This document shows positions 21,133 to 29,702 of a DNA stretch of 36,733 nt, in pieces. Each line of letters starts with the position of its first letter. Position 1 is the first letter of the stretch. Source of the stretch: DAONJL01 sp035405645 [NCBI: bacterium] (lineage in GTDB: Bacteria; JAGOBX01; DAONJL01); assembly GCA_035405645.1 (NCBI GenBank), contig DAONJL010000002.1:104177-140909 (forward strand), in the 5' to 3' direction. Position numbers and translations under genes: made by a program. Under the pieces are notes generated by a model, which had not been told where the DNA came from, made no database searches, and worked only from the letters and a program-made list of their open reading frames with translations.

Positions 21133-23433
21133 TTAATATTCAAAAGTATAAATTTTTACAGCTGATTGATTACCTGCTTTATCAACTACAAAAAATTCTA
21201 CAATATGTTCACCTTTTTTCCAGTGTGCTTCTGGAATGAAATAAAATTTATTAAATTCTTTTTCATATTTTACTAATTTCTTTTTATTATCTATTTTAAA
21301 ATAAACATCTTCAATATTTATTCCGCTTCCTGAATCATTTACAATAATATAAACAGGTTCTAATGGATTATTTATTTTACCAAAAGGATGAAAAGAAATT
21401 ATTTCTGGTTTAATATCATCTTTAATTAAAGCAAAAATACCATTATATTTAATATAAGCACAAATCCAACGATTATCAATTTTATTATCAAGCCATTCCC
21501 ATTTTTTTTTCAAGTTATTAAATTGATAAAGACCGACTTTTGTTAAATCTTCACCATCAAATAAATTTGTTCGAATTTGTAAATATTGTGGATTATTATA
21601 AAACATATTTGTAGGTTTAATTTGATAAATTTCACTGGCAAACTTCAAACCATCCTGTAAGAAGAAATTATTTTTATTTAAGATTGTTATATTATAAAAA
21701 ATAGTATCTTCAAAAATTTCATTTGGTTCAATAGTAAGAAATAATTTGTTATCAGAAGAAGATACAGTTCCACCAGATTTTTTTTGAATTTTTTTTATAT
21801 CAAAATCATAAATAAATTTTTTATTATTACCAATAAAATCTTCTAACAAAATTTCAGAAATATATTTACCATTATTAAAACTATCATAATTTATAAAATA
21901 TGAAAAATATTTTGGTTTTGTCTGTATAAAATTATTTTTATTAATTAAATTATCTTTTTGAAATATTGAAATTTCAGGCGGATTTTTTAATAAGTTATTT
22001 GTTGATATTTCAAGTTTTACAAAATTTGTATTTTCATATTTTGTTAAATCATATCTTAAATCTCTTAATTCATAATCTATAGCTTGATTTTTTAAAACAT
22101 AGATAAGTTGAGAAGAAGGAGAATTTGATTTACGACCATAAATATCTTCACAATTAACCATAAATAATATTTTATTAAAAGGATAATGAGTTAAATCATA
22201 TTCATAAAAAAAAGAATTATTTTTAACAAAAGAAGAAGTAACTTTTTCAAAATTACCAATAACAAAATCTGAAGAAACATATATTGATACATTTTGTAAA
22301 TTTACATTATTTTTAGAAAAAACAGAAATAGGAATTTTTGCAGTATATAATTTATCACTGATTGAAATACCAATTTCATTTTCAGGTAAATAATAAAAAG
22401 GTAAATTTACATAAGAAATATTTTTATTAAAATCAGAAACTTCAATTTTTAAATTATGATTACCATAAGAAAGATTAAATAAATTAAGGTAATTTTCAAT
22501 ATTGTAAGTAAAATTATTAAAATTTATTTTTGAATGAGAATTTGCAAAAAGATTATATACAAAATTATTATCTTCTGAATTAGATTTATCTAAATCATAG
22601 ATAATACCTTGTTGATTACCAAATTGATTAAAATTCAGTTTATCAAATAATATTGAAAAAATAATATCATTATTTAAATACAATTTTATTGAATAAATAT
22701 TTAATTTTGTTGCAGAATTAACAATATCATAGGCTTGAAGTTTTATTTTTATTTTTCCAAACATAAAAATATCTTTTGGATTAGTAAATACAAATTCGCC
22801 TTTTTTATAAGAATATGCAGATTGAATGCAGGAAATTTTTAATGGTTCTGATTTAGAATTAACAAAAGAGAAACAATCAGCAGGTTCAAGAAAAATATTT
22901 TCAATAACAGGAAAATCATTATCAGTAAAATTAATTAAAAGAAAAGGATTTATATTTTCATTGAATTGGTTTGAAATATCAAAATAAATTAAATATTGGT
23001 TATTTGATGATATTTTAGCAAAACCAATAACTTCACTTTTATCAACAGTTAAAGAATTATCAGAAATAGTAAAATCAAAATAATCACGCAAAATATTACA
23101 GCCTTTTAATTTAAGAACAGAATTTATTTTTTCAGAAAAAGAAGCAAGATTATGATAAGCACTTATATGACCATCAAAATGTTTAATATAAACAGAGCCA
23201 GCATTTTTTTCTTTATCCATAATAATTCTGGTAATATAACCAGAATTTATTGCACGAACAAGTTTATCCTGTTTATTATTTATAACAATACCTTTTTGAA
23301 AATAATCATTAGAAAATTGACCGAACAAAGAAATAAAATCAGGCGAAAAATCAGTTGGTAATCTATAAGCAAATATAGAATTAAAAAATAAAAAAATAAA
23401 AATAACAAAAAAGTTTTTGATAATTTTATTCAT
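21133..23433 (-). CDS. exported M23/LytM-like protein with inactivated zinc site and Ig-like C-terminus
   Basis: A signal peptide (about 1-22, ending NSIFA) precedes a domain (about 27-166) that follows the M23 layout found in large periplasmic M23 proteins: FGQF, then the HFHxGxDF position, YIxHxxGxxxxYxHL, and the HLHFEI position followed by NPF. All four zinc/catalytic residues are replaced: H46 is Gln, D50 is Val, and the HLH is L148-I-Y150. It should bind rather than cut peptidoglycan, like EnvC or NlpD. Residues 170-766 are beta-rich, with several Ig-like or adhesion-like repeats ending in DKAGNQSAVKIYTFEY. Total length is 766. The ATG overlaps the end of the receiver gene by eight bases. 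Confidence 0.7.
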   Translation of the reverse strand: MNKIIKNFFVIFIFLFFNSIFAYRLPTDFSPDFISLFGQFSNDYFQKGIVINNKQDKLVRAINSGYITRIIMDKEKNAGSVYIKHFDGHISAYHNLASFSEKINSVLKLKGCNILRDYFDFTISDNSLTVDKSEVIGFAKISSNNQYLIYFDISNQFNENINPFLLINFTDNDFPVIENIFLEPADCFSFVNSKSEPLKISCIQSAYSYKKGEFVFTNPKDIFMFGKIKIKLQAYDIVNSATKLNIYSIKLYLNNDIIFSILFDKLNFNQFGNQQGIIYDLDKSNSEDNNFVYNLFANSHSKINFNNFTYNIENYLNLFNLSYGNHNLKIEVSDFNKNISYVNLPFYYLPENEIGISISDKLYTAKIPISVFSKNNVNLQNVSIYVSSDFVIGNFEKVTSSFVKNNSFFYEYDLTHYPFNKILFMVNCEDIYGRKSNSPSSQLIYVLKNQAIDYELRDLRYDLTKYENTNFVKLEISTNNLLKNPPEISIFQKDNLINKNNFIQTKPKYFSYFINYDSFNNGKYISEILLEDFIGNNKKFIYDFDIKKIQKKSGGTVSSSDNKLFLTIEPNEIFEDTIFYNITILNKNNFFLQDGLKFASEIYQIKPTNMFYNNPQYLQIRTNLFDGEDLTKVGLYQFNNLKKKWEWLDNKIDNRWICAYIKYNGIFALIKDDIKPEIISFHPFGKINNPLEPVYIIVNDSGSGINIEDVYFKIDNKKKLVKYEKEFNKFYFIPEAHWKKGEHIVEFFVVDKAGNQSAVKIYTFEY

Positions 23434-23800
23434 TATTAAGAGAATTTATAAAAGAAATAAGTTCAATTAAATTTAATGGTTTTTTAAAAAATTTTAATGG
23501 TTTAATTTTTTCGATAGAATTTTTTATTTTAATTTCTGGTTCGCCAGATATAATAATAATAGGCACATTATTAAGAAGATTATTTCGCATCAAAGCCTCA
23601 TAAAAAGAAGCACCATTTAAAAAAGGTAAATTCAAATCAAGTAAAATAAGGTCTGGTTTAGATTTTATAAAATTAGATAAACCTTCAATACTATCAATTG
23701 CACCAATAACATTATAGTTATGATTTTCCAGATTCCATTTGATTAATTCTGATTGGTCAATATCATCTTCAATAATTAAAATATTATTAATTCTTTTCAT
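23426..23800 (-). CDS. stand-alone response-regulator receiver domain
   Basis: A 124-residue CheY-like receiver with no output domain. The acidic pocket is E11-D12-D13, the phospho-acceptor Asp55 lies in LLDLNLP, the switch Ser85 in IIISGE, and the conserved Lys107 in FFKKPLN. All residues needed for phosphorylation are present, so it should be functional. No histidine kinase is encoded in the window, so its donor is elsewhere. It overlaps glyS (ATGA) and the M23-like gene, so it is part of the same transcript as the HD-GYP and voltage-sensor-like genes. It could act by protein contact, as CheY and Spo0F do; the target is unknown. Confidence 0.9.
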   Translation of the reverse strand: MKRINNILIIEDDIDQSELIKWNLENHNYNVIGAIDSIEGLSNFIKSKPDLILLDLNLPFLNGASFYEALMRNNLLNNVPIIIISGEPEIKIKNSIEKIKPLKFFKKPLNLIELISFINSLNNE

Positions 23801-25086
23801 AAATCAATTTCAAGTTTTGAAGATATAATATTTTCAATTTCATTTATATTGTATCTTACTTGTTCCATTGTATCACGGTCGCGCAAAGTAACACTATTAT
23901 CCTGTAAAGTTTGTGAATCAATAGTAATACAGAAAGGAGTGCCAATTTCATCCTGTCTTCTATATCTTCTACCAATAGAACCTTTATCATCATAAAAACA
24001 TTTGAATTTTTTCATTAATTTTTTATAAAGATTAAAAGCAATTTCAGGCATATTATCACGATTAACAAGAGGAAAAACAGCAACCTTAATAGGAGCAATA
24101 AAAGGTTTAAATTTTAAGACAACTCGTTCTTTTTCTTCTGTATAAGCATCGATTAAAGTAACGAGTAATGTTCTATCACAACCAGCAGATGTTTCAATAA
24201 TATAAGGAATAAATTTTTCTTTTGTTTCATCATCAAAATATTGTAAATCTTTTTTTGAAAATTGCGAATGATTTTTTAAATCAAAGTCAGTGCGATTATG
24301 AATACCTTCTAATTCCTGCCAGCCGAAAGGAAATTCATATTGAATATCAAAAGCTTTTTTTGCATAATGAGCAAGTTCATTTTTTTGATGTTCATAAAAT
24401 CTTAATTTATCTGGATTTATACCTAATTTGATATACCAATTCCATCTTTCTTGTTTCCAAAACTCAAAGTATTTTTCATCATCTTTTGGATTAATGAAAA
24501 ATTGCATTTCCATTTGTTCAAATTCGCGTGTGCGAAAAATAAAATTACCAGGAGTTATTTCATTTCTAAATGCTTTACCAATTTGAGCAATACCGCAAGG
24601 AATTTTAAGCCGTGAAGAATTAAGAACATTTAAAAAATTAACATAAATACCTTGAGCAGTTTCGGGTCTTAAATAAATGATGGACGCTTCATCTTCAACA
24701 GGACCCATAAAAGTTTTAAACATAAGATTAAAATTTCGGGGTTGAGTTAATTCACCACCACAATCAGGGCATTTATTATCATTAACAGCATCAGCACGAA
24801 ATCTGTGTTTACAATTTTTACAGTCAACAAGTGGGTCAGTGAATGCATTAACATGGCCAGAAGCATGCCATACGAGCGGGTGCATAAGAATAGAAGCATC
24901 AATCCCAACAATATTTGAGTAAGAGTAAGTCATTGTGCGCCACCAGAAATTTTTTATATTCAATTTTAATTCAATACCAACAGGACCATAATCCCAGCAA
25001 CTATTAATACCGCCATAAATTTCACTGCTTTGAAAAATAAAACCTCGTTTTTTACATAAACTTACAATTTTGTTCATTAAATCCAT
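23797..25086 (-). CDS. glyS: glycyl-tRNA synthetase, single-chain alpha2 type
   Basis: Class II synthetase that charges tRNA-Gly. It is the homodimeric type of archaea, eukaryotes, Firmicutes, spirochaetes and others, not the alpha2-beta2 form. [14 protein letters not shown] (24-37) is the family N-terminal motif, followed by a Cys4 zinc knuckle (C89, C92, C106, C109) in the insert. Motif 2 is [21 protein letters not shown] (from 173), and motif 3 contains the SAGCDRTLL stretch. The C-terminal anticodon-binding domain (about 330-429) has [11 protein letters not shown] and the [14 protein letters not shown] segment. The 429-residue length is a little short but complete. The ATG has an AAGGAAGAG ribosome site. 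Confidence 0.95.
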   Translation of the reverse strand: MDLMNKIVSLCKKRGFIFQSSEIYGGINSCWDYGPVGIELKLNIKNFWWRTMTYSYSNIVGIDASILMHPLVWHASGHVNAFTDPLVDCKNCKHRFRADAVNDNKCPDCGGELTQPRNFNLMFKTFMGPVEDEASIIYLRPETAQGIYVNFLNVLNSSRLKIPCGIAQIGKAFRNEITPGNFIFRTREFEQMEMQFFINPKDDEKYFEFWKQERWNWYIKLGINPDKLRFYEHQKNELAHYAKKAFDIQYEFPFGWQELEGIHNRTDFDLKNHSQFSKKDLQYFDDETKEKFIPYIIETSAGCDRTLLVTLIDAYTEEKERVVLKFKPFIAPIKVAVFPLVNRDNMPEIAFNLYKKLMKKFKCFYDDKGSIGRRYRRQDEIGTPFCITIDSQTLQDNSVTLRDRDTMEQVRYNINEIENIISSKLEIDL

Positions 25087-25109
25087 AAATCTCTTCCTTT
25101 TCTAAAAAA

Positions 25110-25337
25110 TTATTTTAATAATTCTTTATATAATTCTAATTTTTCTTTACCTCTTAATTCACCATCATCTTCTAATAATTCTTTATACATTCTATTAGTA
25201 GGATTTTTTTGTATTTTATCAACTTTACTTTCAAGATGTTTTGTAAAATTTTTTAAGAAGAAAAAAAAGCCAAAAAAGAGCAAACCAAGTAGAACAAATC
25301 TTGTTGGAAAACCAGATGAAGATTGATATTTATTCAT
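25110..25337 (-). CDS. small single-pass membrane protein of unknown function
   Basis: A 75-residue protein that I do not recognise. Residues 13-28 (RFVLLGLLFFGFFFFL) form one hydrophobic helix, with a short Ser-rich N-terminus. The C-terminal part of about 45 residues is charged and predicted helical (SKVDKIQKNPTNRMYKELLE and GKEKLELYKELLK), possibly a coiled coil facing the cytoplasm. The ATG overlaps the stop of the voltage-sensor-like gene and is preceded by AAAGGAT inside that gene, so the two are translated together. A role as accessory subunit is suggested only by this coupling. Confidence 0.65.
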   Translation of the reverse strand: MNKYQSSSGFPTRFVLLGLLFFGFFFFLKNFTKHLESKVDKIQKNPTNRMYKELLEDDGELRGKEKLELYKELLK

Positions 25338-26365
25338 TCTTTATCCTTTTGTTTTTTTATAAATTTTTCTATAAATAGATTTAATTTATGAGTAAAATTA
25401 TTTAATATTGGTTCATCAAATTCAATATCAATATTTTCTGCTTGATTTGTATCATAGATTCGTAAAATATGATTTTCAATATATTTAATTGGTTCAAAAA
25501 TATTTTTATTAATAATAGTATTCAAAAAAACTAAAATAATAATTAAAAAAGGAATTGAGATTGCCATAATAGAAAGTTCAACCATATTTTGATAAAATTT
25601 TTTTTGTTTGTTTAAAAATAAAATTTCATAAAATTTTGTTTTAAATAAATATTTATCATCATCGAAAAAATTTTTATCAATTTCATCTTTAGAGTAAATA
25701 TAACGAGAATAATTAGTTTGATAAATCAAATAATAACCAATATCAATATTTATATTATTATGATAATTTATAGTTATTCTTTTTTTAATTTCATTTTTAA
25801 ATTTTTCAGGATTAAAATTTCCATTTTCATCAAGAGAATTATATAAAAGATATGAATTATAATTTTGATAATTTTCATAAATAATTTTAAACAATTTTTC
25901 TTCAATATATTTAGAAATAAAAATACTAATGAAAATAAAAAAAATAATAATAATAACAGAAATAGAAGTAATTAATTTTTTATCTTCATTTTTAAATTGA
26001 AATTTATCAAGAATTTTTAAAAAACGGAAAATACGGAGAATTCTTAAAATTCTAACAATGCGAACTAATTTACTAATTTTTAAATATTTAATACCACGCA
26101 AACTTTTTAAAATAGGTGAGATAATATCACTGCAAGCAAGCAAGTCAATAATAAAATTCAAACTAAAAAGATAAGGTTTTTTAAAATGATATAATCTAAT
26201 AATTAAATCAATAAAAAAAATAAAAGATACGATATGATTAACAATTTCAAAATCCTCTTCCTGTTTTGGAGTGATATGAGAATAAGAATAAAAGAAAATA
26301 ATAATAGAAACAAAAATAAGAATAATGATAAAATAATCCCAGATTTTAAATAGTTTTGATTTCAT
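25334..26365 (-). CDS. voltage-sensor-like membrane protein with extracytoplasmic domain and HAMP-like tail, no pore
   Basis: 343 residues. The N-terminal half resembles an ion-channel voltage-sensor domain: helices at about 12-28, 43-60 and 66-85, then an S4-like helix (about 88-118) with Arg/Lys every third residue (KLVRIVRILRILRIFRFLK). A further helix spans 132-151. Where a channel would have a pore loop with TVGYGD there is instead a polar region of about 110 residues (153-262), followed by helix 264-285. The tail (286-340) has P292 and a DEPILNNFTHKLN stretch resembling a HAMP module. It would usually be annotated as an ion transporter, but no selectivity filter is present. A membrane-potential sensor is an inference. 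Confidence 0.6.
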   Translation of the reverse strand: MKSKLFKIWDYFIIILIFVSIIIFFYSYSHITPKQEEDFEIVNHIVSFIFFIDLIIRLYHFKKPYLFSLNFIIDLLACSDIISPILKSLRGIKYLKISKLVRIVRILRILRIFRFLKILDKFQFKNEDKKLITSISVIIIIFFIFISIFISKYIEEKLFKIIYENYQNYNSYLLYNSLDENGNFNPEKFKNEIKKRITINYHNNINIDIGYYLIYQTNYSRYIYSKDEIDKNFFDDDKYLFKTKFYEILFLNKQKKFYQNMVELSIMAISIPFLIIILVFLNTIINKNIFEPIKYIENHILRIYDTNQAENIDIEFDEPILNNFTHKLNLFIEKFIKKQKDKE

Positions 26366-26372
26366 AGATAAT

Positions 26373-27644
26373 TTATAACTTTAATTTATTTGCATAATTC
26401 AATAAAATTTCTTCATTAAATTTTTTCTGCGATAAAACATTAATCTTAAAAGTAGTTAAATTTTTAAGAGTCTGTTCATCAAATTTATTACTATAAATAA
26501 TTTTTATCGGCACATCATTAACCTTATGTAATTTCTGATAAATTGTTCTTAAAGAATTTATTATAACAAAAAATGTTTTGTCAAGCAATAATAAATTATC
26601 TAAATTTAAAAAGATGATAGGTTTAATAGAAGATTTTTGAGAAATATTTATAATTTCCTGTTCTAAACCAGTTTTAGCAGAAATAAGATTAGATTCAGCA
26701 ATAATTCCATTTAACTTTATAATATTTATATTTTGTTCTTGATTAACTAATTCTATATCATAAGAAAAAGAAAATAAAGGAACATCTTTAAAATAATTTT
26801 CAAATTCTGGATAATATTTTTCTTGAATTAAAATAATTGGTTTAAAATATAATTTTTGACACAAAGTAAGAATAGATTCAAAAAGCATTAAAAAATATTT
26901 TATTTCATTATCTCTTAAATTATATTTCAGAAAATCAAGATAAATAGTATCATTAAATGATAATTTACCATCTTTTATATCAGTTATTAAAGCATTTAGA
27001 AATAAATTTAAATGGTTATATATTTTCGAGTAAATACGATAAGAAAAAAAATTAAAAATAAAAATATAATCAAGTTTATTAATTAAATATTTCTTGCTAT
27101 TATTAGAATCTTTTAATTTGTAAATTTTAGCAGAAGAATAAGTTTTAGTTGAAATAACATTAAATTTATATAATTGAGAGTTTTTATAAAGAAGAAAAAT
27201 TAAATCGTCAATCTTTGGAATAATAGAACAAATTTCAAAATTCAATAATTCTTTAATAAAATTTTCTTTTAAATTATGAAAATCATCAAGAGAATTAATA
27301 GAATAAATTTGATAATCAAAAGTGTAAGTAGAACTAATGAATTTAATAAAATCTTTAATTTGTTGAAAGTTAAAAGTAGATTGTTTTGGGTCACAAAAAA
27401 AAGTGAATGGCGGATTAAGTTCTTGTAGTTTTACTTCAAGGTAATTCCAGTTTAAATCTTGATGAATAAAAACAGGATAAGAAGTTTTTGTATCAAATAA
27501 TTTATCACAGAATAAATGTAATTCATATTTTTTATTTAAAATTTTTTTAGAGTTTATTTCATTAAAAAAGGTAATGATTAATTTAGTTAACAAAGGAACA
27601 ATTTGATAAGAACCAATAATAAAAATAGGTATATTTTTTTCCAT
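26373..27644 (-). CDS. uncharacterised protein with STAS-like C-terminal region
   Basis: About 423 residues, soluble, with no signal peptide or membrane helix. The N-terminal 280 residues match no family I know; they alternate predicted strands and helices and are rich in Phe, Tyr, Ile and Lys. From about 305 to 405 the order of strands and helices looks like a STAS domain (anti-sigma antagonist fold): IIKLNGIIAE, a helix, then PIIFLNLDNLLLLDKTFF in the place of the usual DLSxVxxIDSSGL, a helix, and IKIIYSN. The phospho-acceptor serine would be Lys or Thr. The start is the ATG at 27644; an in-frame TTG lies six bases upstream. It precedes the voltage-sensor-like gene by seven bases. Confidence 0.5.
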   Translation of the reverse strand: MEKNIPIFIIGSYQIVPLLTKLIITFFNEINSKKILNKKYELHLFCDKLFDTKTSYPVFIHQDLNWNYLEVKLQELNPPFTFFCDPKQSTFNFQQIKDFIKFISSTYTFDYQIYSINSLDDFHNLKENFIKELLNFEICSIIPKIDDLIFLLYKNSQLYKFNVISTKTYSSAKIYKLKDSNNSKKYLINKLDYIFIFNFFSYRIYSKIYNHLNLFLNALITDIKDGKLSFNDTIYLDFLKYNLRDNEIKYFLMLFESILTLCQKLYFKPIILIQEKYYPEFENYFKDVPLFSFSYDIELVNQEQNINIIKLNGIIAESNLISAKTGLEQEIINISQKSSIKPIIFLNLDNLLLLDKTFFVIINSLRTIYQKLHKVNDVPIKIIYSNKFDEQTLKNLTTFKINVLSQKKFNEEILLNYANKLKL

Positions 27645-27646
27645 AA

Positions 27647-28072
27647 TCAAAAAATAGTTAGGATTTTTTCCTTTTTAAAAGAATGTTTTAATCTATACAA
27701 AAAAAGATAACTTTGAAATTTTACAGGATTAAAAATAAGGTCTAAAATAATATGGAATAAAAAACCTGATAAAAGAGCATAAATAAAATTATAATTCCAT
27801 AAAAAATAATTCAATAAAAATAAAATAAGAAATAATTCATAAGAATGAAAAATGATAGTTGCTTTTTTTTCTTTAAAATTAAGAAATAAATTTTCCATTT
27901 TTTTTAGAGTGATAAAATAATCATTAGTTTCTCGGACATAATCAAGACAATGGTCAATATCAATAAAAGTTCCACCAATTAAAAAGGCGAGTGAGAAATG
28001 TAAATCTTTCTTAATAAAGAAAATAACAATTGAAAAAACAGAAGATAAAAAAAAATGTTTTTTAAAAGTCAT
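27647..28072 (-). CDS. DUF457/YdjM-like membrane-bound metal-dependent hydrolase homologue
   Basis: A 141-residue membrane protein with about four hydrophobic helices. The polar residues follow the YdjM/DUF457 pattern: GTFIDIDHCLDY (D38, D40, H41) where the family has a PDxDH site, IFHSYEL (H76, E79) where the family has THSLL, and GFLFHIILDLI (H107, D111) where the family has SHLLLD. Together these could form a metal site at the membrane face. The substrate is unknown; YdjM-like proteins are often suspected of acting on lipids or phosphates. It starts two bases after yraN and is close to the next gene. Family assignment rests on motif order only. Confidence 0.6.
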   Translation of the reverse strand: MTFKKHFFLSSVFSIVIFFIKKDLHFSLAFLIGGTFIDIDHCLDYVRETNDYFITLKKMENLFLNFKEKKATIIFHSYELFLILFLLNYFLWNYNFIYALLSGFLFHIILDLIFNPVKFQSYLFLYRLKHSFKKEKILTIF

Positions 28073-28074
28073 AA

Positions 28075-28431
28075 TTATTTAGTCTCAAAAATATTTTCAT
28101 AAAAATAAAGATTATCATTAACAATAAGGGCTAAATCAAATTGAAAAATATTTGTTTTAATATCATAATTATAAAAATCTATAAAATAATGAGCTGTTTT
28201 TTTTAATGAATTAATTTTATGTTTTGGTAAAATTAAATTCAAATCATCAGGAACATAATCTCTTTTTTTAACTTCAATAAAATGAATAACATTATTTTTT
28301 TGAGCAATAATATCAATTTCTCCAAATTTCCAGGAAAAATTTTTTTGTAAAATAATGAAATTATTATTTTGAAAAAAATCACCCACACATTTTTCAGCCA
28401 ATAAACCAATTATTTGATTTTTAGATTTCAT
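28075..28431 (-). CDS. yraN: YraN/UPF0102-family putative endonuclease-like protein
   Basis: A 118-residue member of UPF0102, whose fold is that of PD-(D/E)xK nucleases (Holliday-junction resolvase-like). The pattern is complete: LLAEKCVGDFF at the N-terminus, NFSWKFGEIDIIA with the metal-binding GEID, then FIEVKKRD containing the ExK catalytic motif. The function of the family is not established, though it is widespread and often near genes for envelope or RNA metabolism. The ATG at 28431 overlaps the end of the HD-GYP gene by 11 bases. Two TTG codons directly upstream could also start it but would add two residues only. Confidence 0.85.
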   Translation of the reverse strand: MKSKNQIIGLLAEKCVGDFFQNNNFIILQKNFSWKFGEIDIIAQKNNVIHFIEVKKRDYVPDDLNLILPKHKINSLKKTAHYFIDFYNYDIKTNIFQFDLALIVNDNLYFYENIFETK

Positions 28432-29689
28432 CAACAACAGAAATTCCTAATTGTTTTGGATCAAATATTTTTTCAATTTTAATATTAGGTTCATTTTTTA
28501 AATCAATAATTTCAGGTATTTGCAATCTTTTTCGTTGTTCATCAAAAATAATTTTAACAACTGGTTGTAAAGGTGAACCTGGATTAGCGGCAACAACAAT
28601 TCCTATTTTACCATTAGATAATTGAAGGACACTGCCAATAGGGAAAATAGCCATAGTATCAAGAAATATTTTAACAATAGCAGGGTCGAAATTTTTTTCT
28701 GTTCCTTTTAATATTTCTTTCATCACATTATGAGAAATTTTTTCACTTCTATAAGCGCGTTTTTTAATCATAGCAGAATATGCTTGTGATACAGCAGTAA
28801 TTCTTGCAAAAATATGAATTTTATCGCCTGCTAATTTTTGTGGATAACCAGTGCCATTCCAATTTTCATGATGTTGAAAGCCACATAAAGCAACAGCAGG
28901 GTCAAAATCACTGATAGCAAGAATTAATCTATAACTATGAACAGTATGCGCTTTGATTAGTTTAATATCACTATCAGTTAATGCTCGTTCTTTTTCGCGT
29001 ATATGTTTTGGAATTTTAAACATACCAACATCGTGGAATAAGCCACCTAATGCTAATGTTCTTAATTGTGTTGATGTATATTTTAGACAATGACCAATTA
29101 TAATATTTAATATCATTGTATTTAATGAATGAGCAAGCAAATATTCTTCTGTTGATTTTCCTTGAACAAGATTAAGAAAAAAATTTGAATATTTAGGAAC
29201 ATTAAGAACAAATTTATCAACTAAAGAATATACAAAATCTTTTGAAATTTTTTGACCTAAATGAACCTGCGTTAGAATTTTTTCAATTTCTGGAATAGAT
29301 GAATCATATAAATTTATTAATTTTCTTTTTTCAGATGAAGTAGGTTCTTTAAATATATTTTGATGTTCTTCTAATTTTTTTCTTATTTGTTCTTCTAATT
29401 TTTCTTTTTCTTCTTGCTTTTTTTGCAACTTCTCTCGTATTGTTAATTTTTCTTCTTCTTTGTTTTCTTCTTCTTTTAATAAATTACCACTAATAATATT
29501 TCCATCAGTTAAAACTTTATTTATTCCCCATTTTTTTAAACGTTCTAAATCATCTGCTTTTAGTGGTGTATTTTCAGCGCAAATTTTTGAGCCATTTTCC
29601 ATATATAATGGCTTATCAAATATCATATTAGGTTGTAATGTATTAACATCAATTATTCTCATTTTACTAACATCAATATTTTGATTCAT
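28421..29689 (-). CDS. HD-GYP domain protein, catalytic site partly degenerate
   Basis: 422 residues. The N-terminal domain (about 10-65, VNTLQPNMIFDKPLYMENGS to LTDGN) is of the kind often fused to HD-GYP domains. A charged coiled coil (about 72-112) links it to the HD-GYP domain (about 180-345), a family that cleaves cyclic di-GMP. Present are H187, the HD pair 219-220, H273-H274 and the HHENWNGTGYP motif. Two conserved sites differ: HDIGK reads HDVGM (Lys to Met at 223), and the last metal ligand in VADxxDA is Gln302 (VSQAYSA). Hydrolysis may be lost or weakened, leaving a nucleotide-binding role. ATG with AAAAGGA ribosome site. Confidence 0.85.
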   Translation of the reverse strand: MNQNIDVSKMRIIDVNTLQPNMIFDKPLYMENGSKICAENTPLKADDLERLKKWGINKVLTDGNIISGNLLKEEENKEEEKLTIREKLQKKQEEKEKLEEQIRKKLEEHQNIFKEPTSSEKRKLINLYDSSIPEIEKILTQVHLGQKISKDFVYSLVDKFVLNVPKYSNFFLNLVQGKSTEEYLLAHSLNTMILNIIIGHCLKYTSTQLRTLALGGLFHDVGMFKIPKHIREKERALTDSDIKLIKAHTVHSYRLILAISDFDPAVALCGFQHHENWNGTGYPQKLAGDKIHIFARITAVSQAYSAMIKKRAYRSEKISHNVMKEILKGTEKNFDPAIVKIFLDTMAIFPIGSVLQLSNGKIGIVVAANPGSPLQPVVKIIFDEQRKRLQIPEIIDLKNEPNIKIEKIFDPKQLGISVVDEI

Positions 29690-29702
29690 ATTTTTTTCCT
29701 TT

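Noticed and set aside
25334-26365. Annotating this gene as a potassium channel
   Set aside because: No TVGYG or similar filter occurs between the last two helices; only the S4-like helix supports a channel relationship.
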